A stretch of 64,000 nt of DNA from Hygrocybe punicea. Its lineage: Eukaryota; Basidiomycota; Agaricomycetes; Agaricales; Hygrophoraceae. The translations under genes and the position numbers were made by a program. Below, in pieces: positions 32,614 to 44,834 of this stretch. Position 1 is the first letter of the stretch. Every line of letters starts with the position of its first letter. Below the pieces are notes generated by a model. It saw nothing but the letters and a program-made list of their open reading frames with translations, was not told the DNA's origin and did not search any database. The stretch is from the NCBI GenBank assembly GCA_963556145.1, contig OY744466.1, positions 3,906,001 to 3,970,000 on the forward strand, in the 5' to 3' direction.

Positions 32614-32722
32614 TTTTTGGATTGTCTCCTGGCCAGGAGTTTGTTTTATACCGTAGGCCCTCCGCTTTGAACTCCGCTGCGGTTCTCCCTTTGTTCCACA
32701 GGCGTCTCAAGGGTTCGACGCT

Positions 32723-32732
32723 AAGGGGGAGA
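32723..32732 (+). other. Gypsy-2 polypurine tract
   Basis: AAGGGGGAGA lies just before the 3' LTR and is the expected plus-strand primer. Confidence 0.7.
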
Positions 32733-32735
32733 TAC

Positions 32736-33291
32736 TGTCATATCCCATGCAGCTCCGCCGGATTCCGACGAACTCCGCTCCGGACTTTTCCGCCGACTTA
32801 TCTTATCTTATCTTATCTTATCTTCTCACGTACGTTATTGTTCTTCTCTTGTTAATTACTATTCTTCCCCATCTCCGTTTACTCCGACCTCCTTTTCTCT
32901 TCCTCCCCTTTGTTTACTTGTCACCGTACATAGCAACCTTTTATCCCTTTTATTTTCTTCCGAACTCCGGTCCTCTTTCCGGAGTTCATATTGTCTTCAC
33001 GTCTCCAAGGACATGACAATTAGTCTACCAAGTATATAAACTAGAACTACAATGTCCTGTAACTCCGTTCAGAAAATCAACTTGAGTTCCTTATTTCTTA
33101 CCCACTCTCAAACTTAAGGCTTTCCCTTAAGCTCATTAGTTATCTTAATACTTAGTCCGGAACTCCGGACTAACTCCGCTCCGTCCACGTCTTCTCAATA
33201 CGACTTAAGGAAGTAGTGAACCTACTTCAAGAGTTGACGTCTCCGCTCCTCCGAAGAACTCCGATCCTTCCGGAGTTGCACGCCTCTAACA
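32736..33291 (+). repeat. Gypsy-2 3' LTR
   Basis: 556-bp copy of 26255-26810; the differences seen are near the (CTTAT)n tract (ACCGACT/GCCGACT and TCGCG/TCACG). Confidence 0.95.
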
Positions 33292-33296
33292 CAGAG

Positions 33297-35622
33297 GCTG
33301 CTTTCTTAGCAGACGATGGCTGGCACGAAGGCTCCGTTTCCATCCCCTTACCGGAGTCGAAGGTCAAATATACTTTGGAAGAACATGCTCCATCATTCAC
33401 AGTCGAAAAGCTGTATTACCGGTGTCTTATTGAAGTGATCAAAGCGGCATACCGAGGCCCAGACGCCCGAAACTACCACTGGATCCCCTTTAAGTTCTGG
33501 TACAAACCTCCTCCCGCAGAACCCGGTGATGACCCACCTGAGGACATGCGGATTTATACAGAACTTTACAACTCGGATGCCATGATTGAAGAAGACGCTA
33601 AGATTCGTGCCCATCTTCGTGAACCAGGCAACGAAACTGGAGACGATCCTGAGATTGAAATCGCTATAGCACCTCTTATGGTCTGGTCTGATTCAACACA
33701 CCTCGCAAATTTTGGAACGGCTGCGCTCTGGCCCATCTACCTTTTCTTTGGCAGTCTTTCGAAATATTTCCGCGGTAAACCGACAAATTTTGCAGCTCAT
33801 CATCTCGCTTATATTCCAAAGGTTAGTATCACAATCTGTACATGTTATTGCAGTTATATGATTCATTTTATCAGCTTCCTGACACGCTGCAAGATTTTTA
33901 TCAGAGTATATACAAGATTCCGGCCACTGCGGAGGTGCTTCGATTTTGCAAGCAAGAACTTATGCAAAAGATATGGCTCCTCCTCCTGGATGGCAAGTTC
34001 ATGCATGCATATGAACACGGCATTGTACTCTTATGTGGTGATGGCATCTTACGTCGGCTCTTTCCTCGCTTTTTTACATATTCGGCTGATTACCCGGAAA
34101 AGTATGTCCTTTGCATTATCTACAACATTTATCCTGAACACCAACCTTGATTGATGAGGGTCTTGTTGGCTTGCATCAAGTATCTCTCCAAATGCCCTTG
34201 TCCTCGATGTGAAATTTCAAACATTCGAATTCACGCCATGGGAACTACTGCTGATGCTCAAAGACGAAGTCATACTCGTGAGGATAACTACTGGTTGCGG
34301 ACTACCATTGTGAGGATGCGGCGATGGATCTTTGAGAAAGGAATTGGTGTTGATAGTGAGAAAATCTCGAAGATCCTCGATGTTACGTCTTTATTGCCAA
34401 CTCAGGTATGTTTGACTCATCATGACATGATTATGAGTCCTCATTATATATAGAGTGCATTTTCAGTTCGCCTATCCAAATTCGGCTTCAATTTCTACTC
34501 GATGTTTGTGCCTGACCTGTTGCACGAATTCGAGCTTGGCGTGTTCAAAGCAATTTTCATCCATGTACTCCGAATACTCCACGCTGCAGGACATGATTGT
34601 ATTCAAACATTCAACAGACGGTACATCATTCTCACACTGGTCAGCACTTGTATTAACTTGTCTGAAGTTTCCGCATGGTTCCCACGTTTGGCCGAGATAC
34701 GATCCGCCACTTCGGAAACAACATTTCGGGCATGAAAAAATTTGCAGCACGGGATTTCGAGGATATTCTCCAGGTATTGTATTGATTAATTGATTTCTCT
34801 GTGTCCCCCTTTTAACTGGTTTGTTCAGTGTATCCTTCCGGTGATTGAAGGTCTTTTGCCCCCACCACACGATGGCATTCTTTTAAATGTTTTTTTTGAG
34901 CTTGCCATGTGGCATGCCTATGCCAAGCTCTGGCTTCATACCGAACTGACACTTTCCTTGTTTGAGAAAGCTACAAAAAGCCTCGGTGCAACAATACGAT
35001 ACTTCAAAAAAACTACTTGCGAAGCTTATGTGACACTTGAAATCCCACAAGAGCAAGCAGCACGTGGTAGACGAACTGCGGCCCTCGCAACAAAATGTAC
35101 GGGAATGAAGGGCAAGGGGAAAGAGAAGGCTGCGCCCAAGAAAAAGGCCGCATCCAAGAAAAAGGCTCCGACAGGAAGTGCTGCGTCTAACAAGGCTTCT
35201 TCTGATGAAGCTGCACCTGAAAAGGCTCGAACTGGTCCAAAGATTAAGCGGCTGAATCTTTCAACATACAAGTACCATTCTCTCGATGATTTTCTGAAAG
35301 CCATCCGTCTGTATGGCCCCACAGACAACTATAATACACAAGTGGTATATATTTTGGATTTTATATTTGATTAATGGAACTGAATGATTCTTCAGGGTGA
35401 ATTGGAACACCGGCGAGTGAAACGATTCTACGCTTGAACGAACAAGAATGCAAGATTTGGTCTCCAGATCGCGAGGCATCAACGACGAGAAGCACTTTTA
35501 CGAGGAATGAAACGACACGAACAAGCACAGATGGCTGCGGCAGCTACTTCACAGACCCCGGATGCTGAACCACAAGACTTGTCACTCGGTTTCCGTGATC
35601 CTGATCCCCTCCCTTTGACTTC
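33297..35622 (+). pseudogene. Plavaka-1 transposase, piece 2 (central region)
   Basis: Resumes at AAFLADDGWHEGSV right after the CAGAG duplication. Exons (33297-33821, 33875-34101, 34159 on, and others) give the Plavaka core: APLMVWSDSTHLANFGTAAL with WPIYLFFG, LAYIPK, DGILRRLFPRFFTYSADYPE, CPCPRCEI, MFVPDLLHEFELGVFK, PTFGRDTIRHF and GMKKFAARDFEDILQ. A TGA at 35435-35437 (RVKRFYA, stop, TNKN) falls where relatives have Arg. A Lys/Ala/Ser-rich insert (KKKAASKKKAPTGS) precedes it. The piece ends at ..FRDPDPLPLTS, where Plavaka-2 entered. Confidence 0.85.
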
Positions 35623-36666
35623 CATCAGCAAATCAACAAAAGGTCCTGAGAGACTTTTTCGTCTGGGCCGGTCTGGAGAGGTCTGGCCCAGAACAATTTC
35701 ACTCCGAAGTTATTTTCCAACAATCCCAGACCCTCCAGACACGTCAGACCATATATAACTGACGGCTAAGATACAGTGTACTATGCTACTAGTAGATACT
35801 AATTAACCATAGTACTCATATTGAGGCTACGTCTAATGATCTTTCCAATGTCCTGCACGTAGTCTTTCTGGAAGAAAAAATGACCAAATGCCCTGGAATT
35901 ATGGAGGTTTTCAAACCAACCCAAGTATAATAAACTGAAAGAGCGAGCTTATGAGTTAGAAAAGGTAAAAGGTAAAAGGCCTGCTCACACGAGGGTAACG
36001 ATGATCCCAATCACCCATTCCATGGTCTGTGGCGTAAGTGTCTTGCCGTGTGAGGCAAGGATGGCCTTGGCAGTGCCATACCCAAATGTAGCGAAGATGA
36101 CAAGGAGGCGGTAGCCTGTCAGGATAGGCCATTGTAGGGCCGATGATCTAGATGGACCAGGAGTAGCCGACGGCGAAAGGGCCGTCATTGCAATTGGCGG
36201 GATCGTGCCGGTCTCAGATGTAGGGCATGTTGGTATGGTATCGGATGTGCCAGAGCAGGAAGATGGCATTGCGGCTGGCAAACGGACCTGTGCTGACGTT
36301 GTAATCAGCGAGACGGTGCCCAATTTCGGCACAGGTGGAGATGGGTTTGTCGGTTGAGAACCGAATGTTCCAGTCAGGGTTGTTGGAGCCAGTGAGAGTT
36401 GCGCCGGGGTGCCAGATTCGGGTGTGGGTAGAGATAGGTGTGCCAGTGGAGAATTGAACATGTTAGTGGGAGCTGTTGCAGCTGGTGGGAGGGCCTGCAC
36501 TAGCATTGCCACTGACGGTGCTAGATTTGGGTGCGGGCAGAGATGGGGTGTGGGCAAGGAATTTCGCACGCTACCACTAGTGGGGGTCGTCGTGGCCAGT
36601 AAGCTGGCTGGGTTGGTGTTGCAGTTGGCGTGCCAGGGCCAGATCCTGGTGCAGGCAGACGTCGAA
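35623..36666. other. Plavaka-2 left end region, no gene seen
   Basis: Terminal repeat, then inverted GGTCTGG/CAGACC motifs to 35755. After that is unique sequence with one leftward frame (36569-35985) rich in Ser/Thr/Pro and lacking domains; its codon make-up suggests degenerate Pro/Thr repeats, not a real gene. Confidence 0.5.
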
Positions 36667-39600
36667 TCAAAATGCTATCTCATTTGCATGGTGATCAGCA
36701 TATTTATTAACATAATATGCTCGGAATGATCCCAATGAGTTCGCAAAGTTGATATGGGGAGGGAGTAGCTCTTCACCATAGACAGGAATGAGGTGTGCTC
36801 CCCGAACAATGGCATCTACGTGAATGACAGCTTGCTCAGGTTGGCCATTGGGATCAAGGCAAGGCTCGACAATCCACATCCCGGTATCTTCACATGGGGC
36901 ACCGCCGACTGGCGAAAACCACTGGATTAAAGCGCATGGATATTGTTTGCCTTCATATGTGAACCTGAAGAAGAATTGCACACGTGCGATGTGCAAACCC
37001 CGCATTCCTACATCCTCTACTTCCTTTGAGACAAAAACACAATCGTTTCGCGGTGGACCCCCATGCCAGCATGGTGTGGCTCGGATTCTTTCACAGTACA
37101 TGCCGCCAATTCCAGATGGGTCGCTGGGTGCATAGAAAGTGGCAACAGCTGAAGGGACAGCATAAACACGACCACGGAGAGGAGGGCATTGTTCAAGGTG
37201 AACATCAGACCCAGATAATATTGCGTTAGGTCGCAATTGGTCATAGAGAAAATGGCGCATGAGCTCAGGGAGCTCTGGAACTGAGAGTTGCTCTGCAAGG
37301 GCATGCAGCTGGCGTGGAAACTGGGACTTAGCAGCTATGGAGAATAATCATTATTAGTCATGACACCATAAAAACCAATGGAACCTATATACCTGCACGT
37401 ACTGCTAACCTTACTACAGCAAGAATTCGTGGACCATCAACAGGACCTGCATCTAGCTCATCGGGTTGAATATCCACAGGATTGATAGGCTCGACCACTG
37501 GGTGATCAGGAAGGTACGGTTGAGTGAGCATCCCTCGCGCCACAAAGTCAACACGAGATGCTGCCAATTTGTCAAGCCGTTGATTAGTCAATAACATTTG
37601 ACCAAGTGCCTTGTAGTGATTTGAGCGCTGCCATGGTTTTTTGATGGCTGAGCAGTGCCTGCATTCTGTTATTGAAGAACAGAGTCCATTTAGTGAGCCA
37701 AAAAGCTCAATGACTCTTCGGAAATGGACCAATGAGTGCTGCCGTGGGAGGGAAATATTTTTGGCACAAACACCCTCATGCTCGAAGATCACCCGATCAC
37801 GGTGGAATCGGGCGAGCGCATCATCCATAGCATCTAGTGAAGATTCGGTATGCACGGAACGTCGTGCAAGGTAGCAAAAGTCCAGAAATGCCGCCAAAGC
37901 GTGGACCATTTGAGGAGGTACATGGCCGGCAATTGCAGGTAGGTAGACCTAAGAACAAGCGTTAAGTAGTTATGACAACAGAACAGGGATTTCATACCTT
38001 CATAAGCACTTTCGAATCATCTCCAGTCCACTGCTTGAAGCCACGACCTTCTGGGAAGCGCCGTAGGCCAGGGAATGATGGAACAACAGCAATCCTGAAT
38101 CAGAGCCGATATTAGAATATATGCAACAGAGTATCGTGAAATACTCACCGTTGGTCAATGTCAGCCAAAATGGCCGCTGCACCACTCTTGCCATGCACAT
38201 TGTGTAGGTATTGTTCAACCCAGGTGACGAGGTGATCCTTAAATGTGCCCTTTATTAATTGGTGTAAAAGATCTGATTTCAGGAGCTCATGTATGTCGGC
38301 ACGTGGGAAGGTTGAAGTGAACGGCTGATGATGATAAGTAAGGAAATATGAAGCTTCGAATACTCAAAAACATACTATAACATCGCCAACTATGCCGTAA
38401 TCCTCCCACAACATTTTTAGATTAAACTCATCAAGGAGAGCCTCTGAGTGCTCTTGGGATCAAGGACCAGCGTGGCCATCCAGATTCTCGGGCTTTGCTG
38501 TGCACCTTGAGATAAGATAAGTACTGAAATTTACTGTTAATGAGGAACCTAAATACCGAGGACACCAGCCCTGAACAACACATGATAGGAGCACCTGCTC
38601 CGGATAATCAGCTATATATGGCCCTATCCCATATATCGCACGTCGAAAATGTCCATCAGGACAGAGTGTGATTTCCAGGGTGGTCATCCCCGCACGAAAT
38701 GGTTCAATTATTGCCGCCAGGGACGAGTGAAAAAGTTGACGCCGGAACTTCTGGAAATCTGGATCGTCTGCGTGTTTCCTGTCAGCTATGAAATACTTAA
38801 TTCAGCAACAGTACCATACTGAGAATAGATCACCAACTTTTGGGGATAGCAAGAAATCCAATAATGGCAACGGCATTACGATGAGAGCGACGGACATTGT
38901 TATGGACATTTCCAACAGAAGCGTATAATGGATAGAACTCGTTGTTCCCGGTGCCAACTGAAACTGTAGTCTTATCGCTACCCAAGATGACCGGAACAAA
39001 CATCCCACCATGGGTGTCGTCGGATTCTTCCGCAATTGTATTCTAACCATTGATTTTAGTGCTCAATGATTGGTTGAATGGGGAGGCAACATACTGCCTG
39101 GTTCCAAGCCCAGTTGCCCGTCATAAGATCGGTCCACCTCCGTTTGCCATTTTCCTGGAATTCTTGAAGAGGTGCGTAGTCAATGTCATCCTTGAAGTCT
39201 GGGTTGGCCAGTTGGTTGCGTATCACAGTATGTGGGTTGCGATGCCACACTTCGTATTCGGAAGTCATCCACGTAGGAATTTCACCGTTAGGGAGGTCAC
39301 CAGAGTACGAGACAGAAAATGAATTCCATGGTGCGTCGCCCAGAGTTGTGGAGTCGATGATATCATAGAGACCTTGGTGACTTTCAAAGGGTGCTGCACC
39401 ACTTTCAGCAGCCCACAATTCCATAAGATCATCAATTTGTGATCCAGGCATCTGGTTTTGCCGATAAAGAAAATCGGCGATCTCAAACTCGGACCGAGAT
39501 TTATACGGTGAAAAATCGGTCGGACGTTGTTCAACTGTGGTGGGAGGTGTACCATGATCGAGGTATCTTCCATTTTCATCGCATGGAACACCTGAATATT

Positions 39601-39970
39601 ACTTAATTATTTTTTAATACACGAAGCCATGGAACACACCATTGAGGATCGGATGCCGTTTAATTTGAGCACCTTGCTCACGACCACTCGCCATATTATC
39701 ATCCCCAGTATCATAATTGAAAGTAATATCAGGTTCAACGAAATTATCCGGTATACGGCTCGGATGAACAGGTATATGAGACCAGGTCAACGGGGGATGA
39801 GCAGAATTCTTGTGCTGGGTGTAACCAGAACGATTTTTGAATGTTTTATGTTTGCCCTTGCAAAGCCCTAGGTTGCAAGAAAAGTTTCGCATCGTTCGCT
39901 CGAGAAGCGTGGTGTCACAGTGGTGACCGAGAAGGAAGTCAGAAATGTTGAAGTTGCAATTGTTTGGCAT
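36667..39970 (-). pseudogene. Plavaka-2 transposase with one TGA
   Basis: Starts MPNNCNFNISDFLLGHH at 39970 and reads leftward in about ten exons. An N-terminal zinc-finger-like segment (CNLGLCKGKHKTF..YTQHKNSAH) is typical of Plavaka. Then FEIADFLYRQNQMPGSQID, FVPVILGSDKTTVSVGTG, RNAVAIIGFLAIPK, CPDGHFRRAIYGIGPYIADY, WEDYGIVGDV, DLLHQLIKGTFKDHLVTWVE, FKQWTGDDSKVLMKVYLPAI, LPRQHSLVHF and LNGLCSSITECRH. A TGA at 38460-38462 (GHAGP, stop, SQEHSEALLDEF) replaces a conserved Arg. The C-terminal exon has WFSPVGGAPCEDTGMWIVEP, with stop near 36667. It is otherwise full length, so decay is slight. Confidence 0.85.
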
Positions 39971-40072
39971 CTTGAAATTTGAGGGTCAAAAGCGGTGAAA
40001 AAAAACCAAAACAAAACCCACCATTCCAGCTAGCAATTTCTTTCATCGCTTCAATGACTACAACTACTCAGG

Positions 40073-42408
40073 ATGTCTATCAACTTGACGGAACCAAAGG
40101 ACGAGGGAAAAAATATTTCGAGCCTTCAGCCGAAGGTAGGTCACCCAAAGGTCGCCAACAGACTGAGGAAAAAAATTAATGACGTGTTTTGTGCTGATAA
40201 AGATGAAAATGTGGAGCCACTTACCAACCGTCCACGTCGTACCAAGGCAAATCTCCATCCAGGGCTGCTGGATGTGAAGGTAGTCAAACCACAGAGAACT
40301 TCGGCACAGGTTGCTGCAGACAAAGCTGCCGCTCTCGCCAAGAAAGCTCAAAAGGCAGCAGACGCTGTCACATCCAGGAAGGCCAGCATGAAAAGAATTG
40401 CTAACCTTGAAGATAATATGTTACTCACCGAAGTGCAAAACAAAGCCGAGGCAGCTCAGCCACCGGCTGGGAAAATTACAGTCAATCTTGTGAAACGTAT
40501 GGGGCCAGCCGCCAATGCAGACGCGGACCATGCAGGATCTGGCAAAAGGGGAGGATTATCGTCAGAGATCAATATGCCTCTCAACAATAGCGATACTGAA
40601 GGCAGCACATACAGTTTCGAGCTTGATAGCCAAGAAGAGTCACAACTTTTAGTCTACAAGCCAAAGCCGAAAAGCTTCAGGCCAGAGGAAGAAGAGGAAA
40701 GCGACCAGGTTGACGACGCTGTGGCATCAAATGATGGTACGTTATAAGGGTGGTTGCAGACTGCAATTAATCATGTCTACCAGCAGAAACTTTGGATTAC
40801 CAGCCAACTGCCAAGCGTGGCATTGCGAGGGTCAACCCCACGAATCCCCCTGCACCAACTGCTCCGAACGTTGAGGTCGTCGTGAGAGAGAAAGGTAAGA
40901 AGGTAACACGAGGCGTTGACCGTTTGGCAATTGAGGCCGAACATGTGACCACGGCCCAAACCGGAGTTCGCCATGTCCACAAAAGGAAGGTCGATAACGA
41001 ACTTGAAAAGTTGTTTCCCCATCATCTTCATGTTTTGTAGTATTCCATGTGACGGTGATCTTTAAATCTTCTAGTACTAGTGCTGCGAAGCAACTGAAGC
41101 CAGCGCATCCAGGAGGACTTCTCCCTAGATTCAAAACAGATGTGGAGGCGCCGACCCTGTGGAAAAAAGTACTCTCCAACGGCCAAGGAGTCGTGACTAT
41201 GGCGCAGACCAAACCCACAATTCAAACCGACACCAGATTTGCCGATCTGTATGGTGGTCTTTCAGATGAAGATGAGAGCAAAGAGGCTGCGGCACAACCC
41301 CTTCTAAAGGCATCTAAAATCATTCAGGTACGCCATTTCACTGATTCGTGGCTCTGATTATACCATTTCACAACCTCAGTCCATCACCAAAATTACTCCG
41401 AATGCACCTACAATCAAGGTCGAGGCAGAAGACGGTCTTGTCCAATCCACCCTGGGCCGCGCACGATTCTCTGCAAATCATCTTCCGGCCGACATCAAAG
41501 CACATTGGGCCGACAAATTTGTTCCGCTCTGGCGCAACTATCTTGGCACACTCAATGACCCCTGGGATACTGACAACCCAAGTATTGCAATAGAATTACA
41601 AGTCTGCTTCAATGCAGTGTATCCAGCCAGTACGCATGGTAAGATCCAGCCAAACAACGTCATCCATTTTGTGGTGCGTTATCAACTCTGATTTTTCTAT
41701 GTAAGTTGCCATGCCACGAATGCTAACAATTTGTAGGCCATGCAACGTTTTTATGACTGGAGGGGCAAATTCGCCGTTAAAGGCGTTAACGCAGTCGCTG
41801 CATATTTCGAGGAGCAAGATGTTGCATCTAAAGGTGTCGAAGACACGCAGTGGCGTGCAAAATATGCTACACATGCTCTCGGACCAGGCCTACCATTCAT
41901 GTTTGCGAAGGGTGATCCAAAGGTATGAAAATTCCATTCACATGTACGTCTCACTGATAGGCGACCCACAGATTAAATCAGATGCTTATCTGTCACCGCT
42001 CCTCCTCAAAATCTTCTCCACACATCTTGCCGACACTGTAGGGGCGCCAACAGAATTTTTGATCGATGCTAAACCCTGCAGTGCACTGTCATTGGCCATG
42101 GCAGCGGTAATTACTCCATCTGTGGTTTTGTTTGCTGCTTAATGCACAAGTATTTAGGCTGAGCGTGCTTTGACACCCTGGGTAACCGGGACAAAAATAC
42201 CGGGTACTAAGACGGCTGATATGTTCTCGGAGAGCAACTGGTACAAGCAAACGAAAGCCTACGGCATCTCTGTGGCGAAGATTGGTCCAATAACTTGGGG
42301 AAGGATACTCAATGGTGCTCGTATGATTGGAAATGTTAAGCTCGCCAACATGGATGCAATGATGGTTGATGTGGATGATGAACGTGCGATGATCTCCGAG
42401 ATGGAGTA
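40073..42408 (+). CDS. Plavaka-2 partner gene, unknown function
   Basis: Spliced from about seven exons. ATG 40073 opens the long first exon; an alternative ATG at 40054 in another frame could be used with an extra intron. Basic nuclear-type N-terminus (VANRLRKKINDVF; RPRRTKANLHPG), Lys/Ala helix, acidic patch (EEEEESDQVDD). The conserved-looking body has ADIKAHWADKFVPLWRNYLG, ELQVCFNAVYP, IHFVAMQRFYDWRGKF, WRAKYATHALGPGLPFMFA and YLSPLLLKIFSTHLAD; the end has WVTGTKIPGTKTADMFSESN. I do not recognise a named domain. It is head-to-head with the transposase, the same layout as the other two Plavaka elements. Confidence 0.65.
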
Positions 42409-42605
42409 AAGGTATTTTTCAAATTTCTTGCCTGACAACAGCTGATGTCCGACGTCGCCCCTAGGTCAAGGATCAAAGTAATCACTATTGGATTGCGAGT
42501 CGCAGTATTGTGAGGGCAGGTCTCTTTTGGGGTTGGTTGAAGTACAGAATTTGTTTTGCGAGCTCAAAATAAATATTTTTTCTGTCATTCGGAATGCTAC
42601 CTACA

Positions 42606-42725
42606 TGGTCTTGAGATGGTCTGGAAGTGGGCTGGTCCAGACGACGCCATCTGGAAGTGGCCTGGTCCAGACGACGCCATCTGGAAGTGGTCTGGTCCAG
42701 ACGATGCCATCTGGAAGTGGTCAGA
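42606..42725 (+). repeat. 30-bp subterminal tandem repeats of Plavaka-2
   Basis: About 3.5 copies of a 30-bp unit containing CTGGAAGTGG and CTGGTCCAGACGA, 100 bp inside the right end. A shorter version is at 44955-45030 in the 2-kb element. Their place fits transposase-binding sites. Confidence 0.7.
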
Positions 42726-42827
42726 AGAAATTAGAATCTAACATCACGGTCCGGAAGGTTTTATGGTCTGGACTGGTCGGGCCCAGACCACCCAAGACCT
42801 GTCAGACAAATTGCCGATTTGCTGATG

Positions 42828-43098
42828 TCGCCATGAGTACATCACCACATTTCTGATTCCCAGCGCTACCATGACGACATCACGCGATTTCTCACCAAAA
42901 ACAGTGGTGATCCGGCCATTAAAGTACTCATATTGATTGTTATTGGTCTCGAATGACATGATAGCATATTCTTTTGGTAGGATTTCATGCCTCAACTGAA
43001 AGATCACCTCTTGGCCCGTCTTTTGGATGTTCCATATGATGGCGACAAGCATTCATTCAGTGACAACGACCGTGATCACATCCGCTTCATTGGCAATA
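42828..43098 (+). pseudogene. Plavaka-1 transposase, piece 3
   Basis: Begins TSP, TGA (42834-42836), VHHHISDSQRYHDDITRFL, then a 57-nt intron and DFMPQLKDHLLARLLDV, ending at IRFIGN. This is the known order after FRDPDPLPLTSP in Plavaka proteins. The TGA again sits where a CGA/Arg codon is plausible. It ends at a TA where the 2-kb element entered. Confidence 0.8.
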
Positions 43099-43299
43099 CA
43101 TCAGCAAATCGACAAAAGGTTCTGAGAGACTTTCTGGTCTGGAGCGGTCTGACCCAGACCAATTTGTTCTGACATGATTTTCACAACCTTCCCAGACCTT
43201 CCCAGACACATCAGACCACGACAGCTAAGATACTATGATGGCGGCAGACCCGCCAGACCACTTATATAATTTTCGAGAACCAAGATAAATTATTGCTAA

Positions 43300-43346
43300 G
43301 TGTAAACAAGCTACGATATCAAGTGTAAACAAGCTACGATATCAAG
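43300..43346 (+). repeat. Tandem duplication of 23-24 bp
   Basis: AGTGTAAACAAGCTACGATATC is present twice in direct order inside the 2-kb element. Confidence 0.8.
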
Positions 43347-43521
43347 TACTAATAAATTCTCACATTATATAGAGGTAAGTATGGTCCGTGCAGTTTTCAA
43401 CCGTGTGAATATTTCAATACAGATTCCACCACCCTCGCGCAACAAACAGCAACCAAATGCGCCCCCAAAGCCAATGACAAGACAGGCTAGACGAACGGTG
43501 ATCAATGCGCCCAAAGGCTGA

Positions 43522-44834
43522 ATGTGCCGTGGAGTTGGTGTACCACCTAAATGTAAGCCTTTTTGCTTTTTCAATTACTACATTCTACTCTCAAATGTAA
43601 TGCCACCAGCTCACATGCAACGGAGATGCGACGGCAATGGCAGCAAACAACATCTGGCACAAGACAACACTGCAAGGTGGACAGAGAGTGGACCCATTGT
43701 GCTCACCACAGCAAAGTTAAGTTTTTCATTATTTTCACTGTTTATCAACTGTATTGATGGCCACCGCAGTGACATAGCCAATGATAGGCAACGAAGCCCA
43801 AGCAACATGCCCCCCCTCAAGGTATGTAAATTACACGCAAAAAAAAAAAGATTACATCGTGTCCAACGCCCAAACAGCCCGAGAGCCCAATGTGCAATGT
43901 CTGGCAAAGTGGATCGACGCCACCATCTGAAGGCTATGGCCTGAACACCCCAACGGCGACCAATACAACAGTGGAGATAAGTCTAGCAACGACAAGAGCA
44001 GCGGGGGCTATCATGCCACTGCTGTAATTTGTTTTTATTTTTATTTTGCCCGTTACTAACTACTATGATACCCGTGCCCAGCCCACGTGTACCTCAACAT
44101 CCCCACCCACCACATGTACCACGAACAAGAGCCAGTGTGGGATACCAACGGCAACCAGGAGGAGACGACAACGAGTCCAGTGCAACAGAAGCAGCGGGCC
44201 CACCGAGTTGGTACGTTTTTTCTCTTTTCTTGTCTGGTTTACTGACTGCCTGGCCGTGCCCAGCTCACACCCATACCCGTATACATGCCCACCTCAATGT
44301 CTGTACCGACAACGCCCACAAGAAACAAGATGCATCGGACGACGAGGGCGGTGCGAGGGAATACGGGGCAGACGGGCAGCAGGCGTGGTGAGGGTGTGCC
44401 CACCCCGGCTGGCAAAGGTACGAATTTTTTCACGTCTGTTACAGACCAACTATGGTTGGTGCATACCCTGAGCCTATGCCGTCATGCCACCCCCGGGAAC
44501 AAAGTATGGCGACAAAGCCACTGCTAGCACTGAACGGCCCTGCCCATGATGGTCCTGACGGACAAACGGGCAACACCGAGCCCAGGGCTGTGTGCGATGG
44601 ACAGGAAACCAAGTCGGCCCCAGCCGAATGCCAATGCCCGACACTGAACACATCAAAGCCAGTGCTGCTGCAACGTCGCCATGTCTGGAGGGCTTGCGAG
44701 AGTTGTCGGTCGGCCTTCTCATCATCATCCAGCTTCTCTCACATCCTGACTTTTCCGCCTCAGCCGCAAGAAGATCAAATGCGACGGCTGCAAACCGACC
44801 TGTTCCCAATGTGCCACATTGGGGTCCCATATTG
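43522..44834 (+). CDS. Zn2Cys6-like gene inside the 2-kb element
   Basis: The clearest part is the 3' end. An exon ending WRACESCR, a 55-nt GT-AG intron (about 44712-44766), then RKKIKCDGCKPTCSQCATLG and a TAA near 44834. This gives CX2CX6C..CX2C with the basic linker of Gal4-type clusters, but the sixth Cys is missing (..GSHIDG). Upstream sequence has several GT-AG-like introns and Pro/Thr/Arg-rich frames, and I could not fix the exon chain or start. A zinc cluster at the C-terminus is the reverse of the usual placement. It may be a captured host gene fragment. Confidence 0.45.

Larger units (their letters stand above)
26255..33291 (+). mobile_element. Gypsy-2, chromovirus (Ty3/gypsy with chromodomain)
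   Basis: 7,037 bp with 556-bp LTRs and a perfect 5-bp duplication CAGAG (26250-26254 and 33292-33296). LTRs differ by two A/G transitions that I could see. Gag and pol are intact. Between pol and the 3' LTR is a separate antisense gene. It entered the Plavaka-1 transposase codon series ..GCT GAC ACA GAG GCT.., which reads through once the element is removed. High coding integrity and near-identical LTRs point to a recent, possibly still active copy. Confidence 0.97.
35623..42827 (-). mobile_element. Plavaka-2 DNA transposon
   Basis: 7,205 bp. Ends begin CATCAGCAAATC and the 2-bp target duplication is TC (35621-35622, 42828-42829). Deleting the element and one TC restores the Plavaka-1 frame exactly (..LPLTSP..). 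GGTCTGG/CCAGACC motifs crowd both ends. It carries a divergent pair: transposase leftward and partner gene rightward, with starts about 100 bp apart. Confidence 0.88.

Noticed and set aside
35985..36569. Ser/Thr/Pro-rich frame of 194 codons as a gene
   Set aside because: Low-complexity, no start context or splice partners, lies in the non-coding end of Plavaka-2.
42606..42725. CRISPR-like array
   Set aside because: Units are contiguous 30-bp tandem repeats without unique spacers, inside a eukaryotic transposon end.
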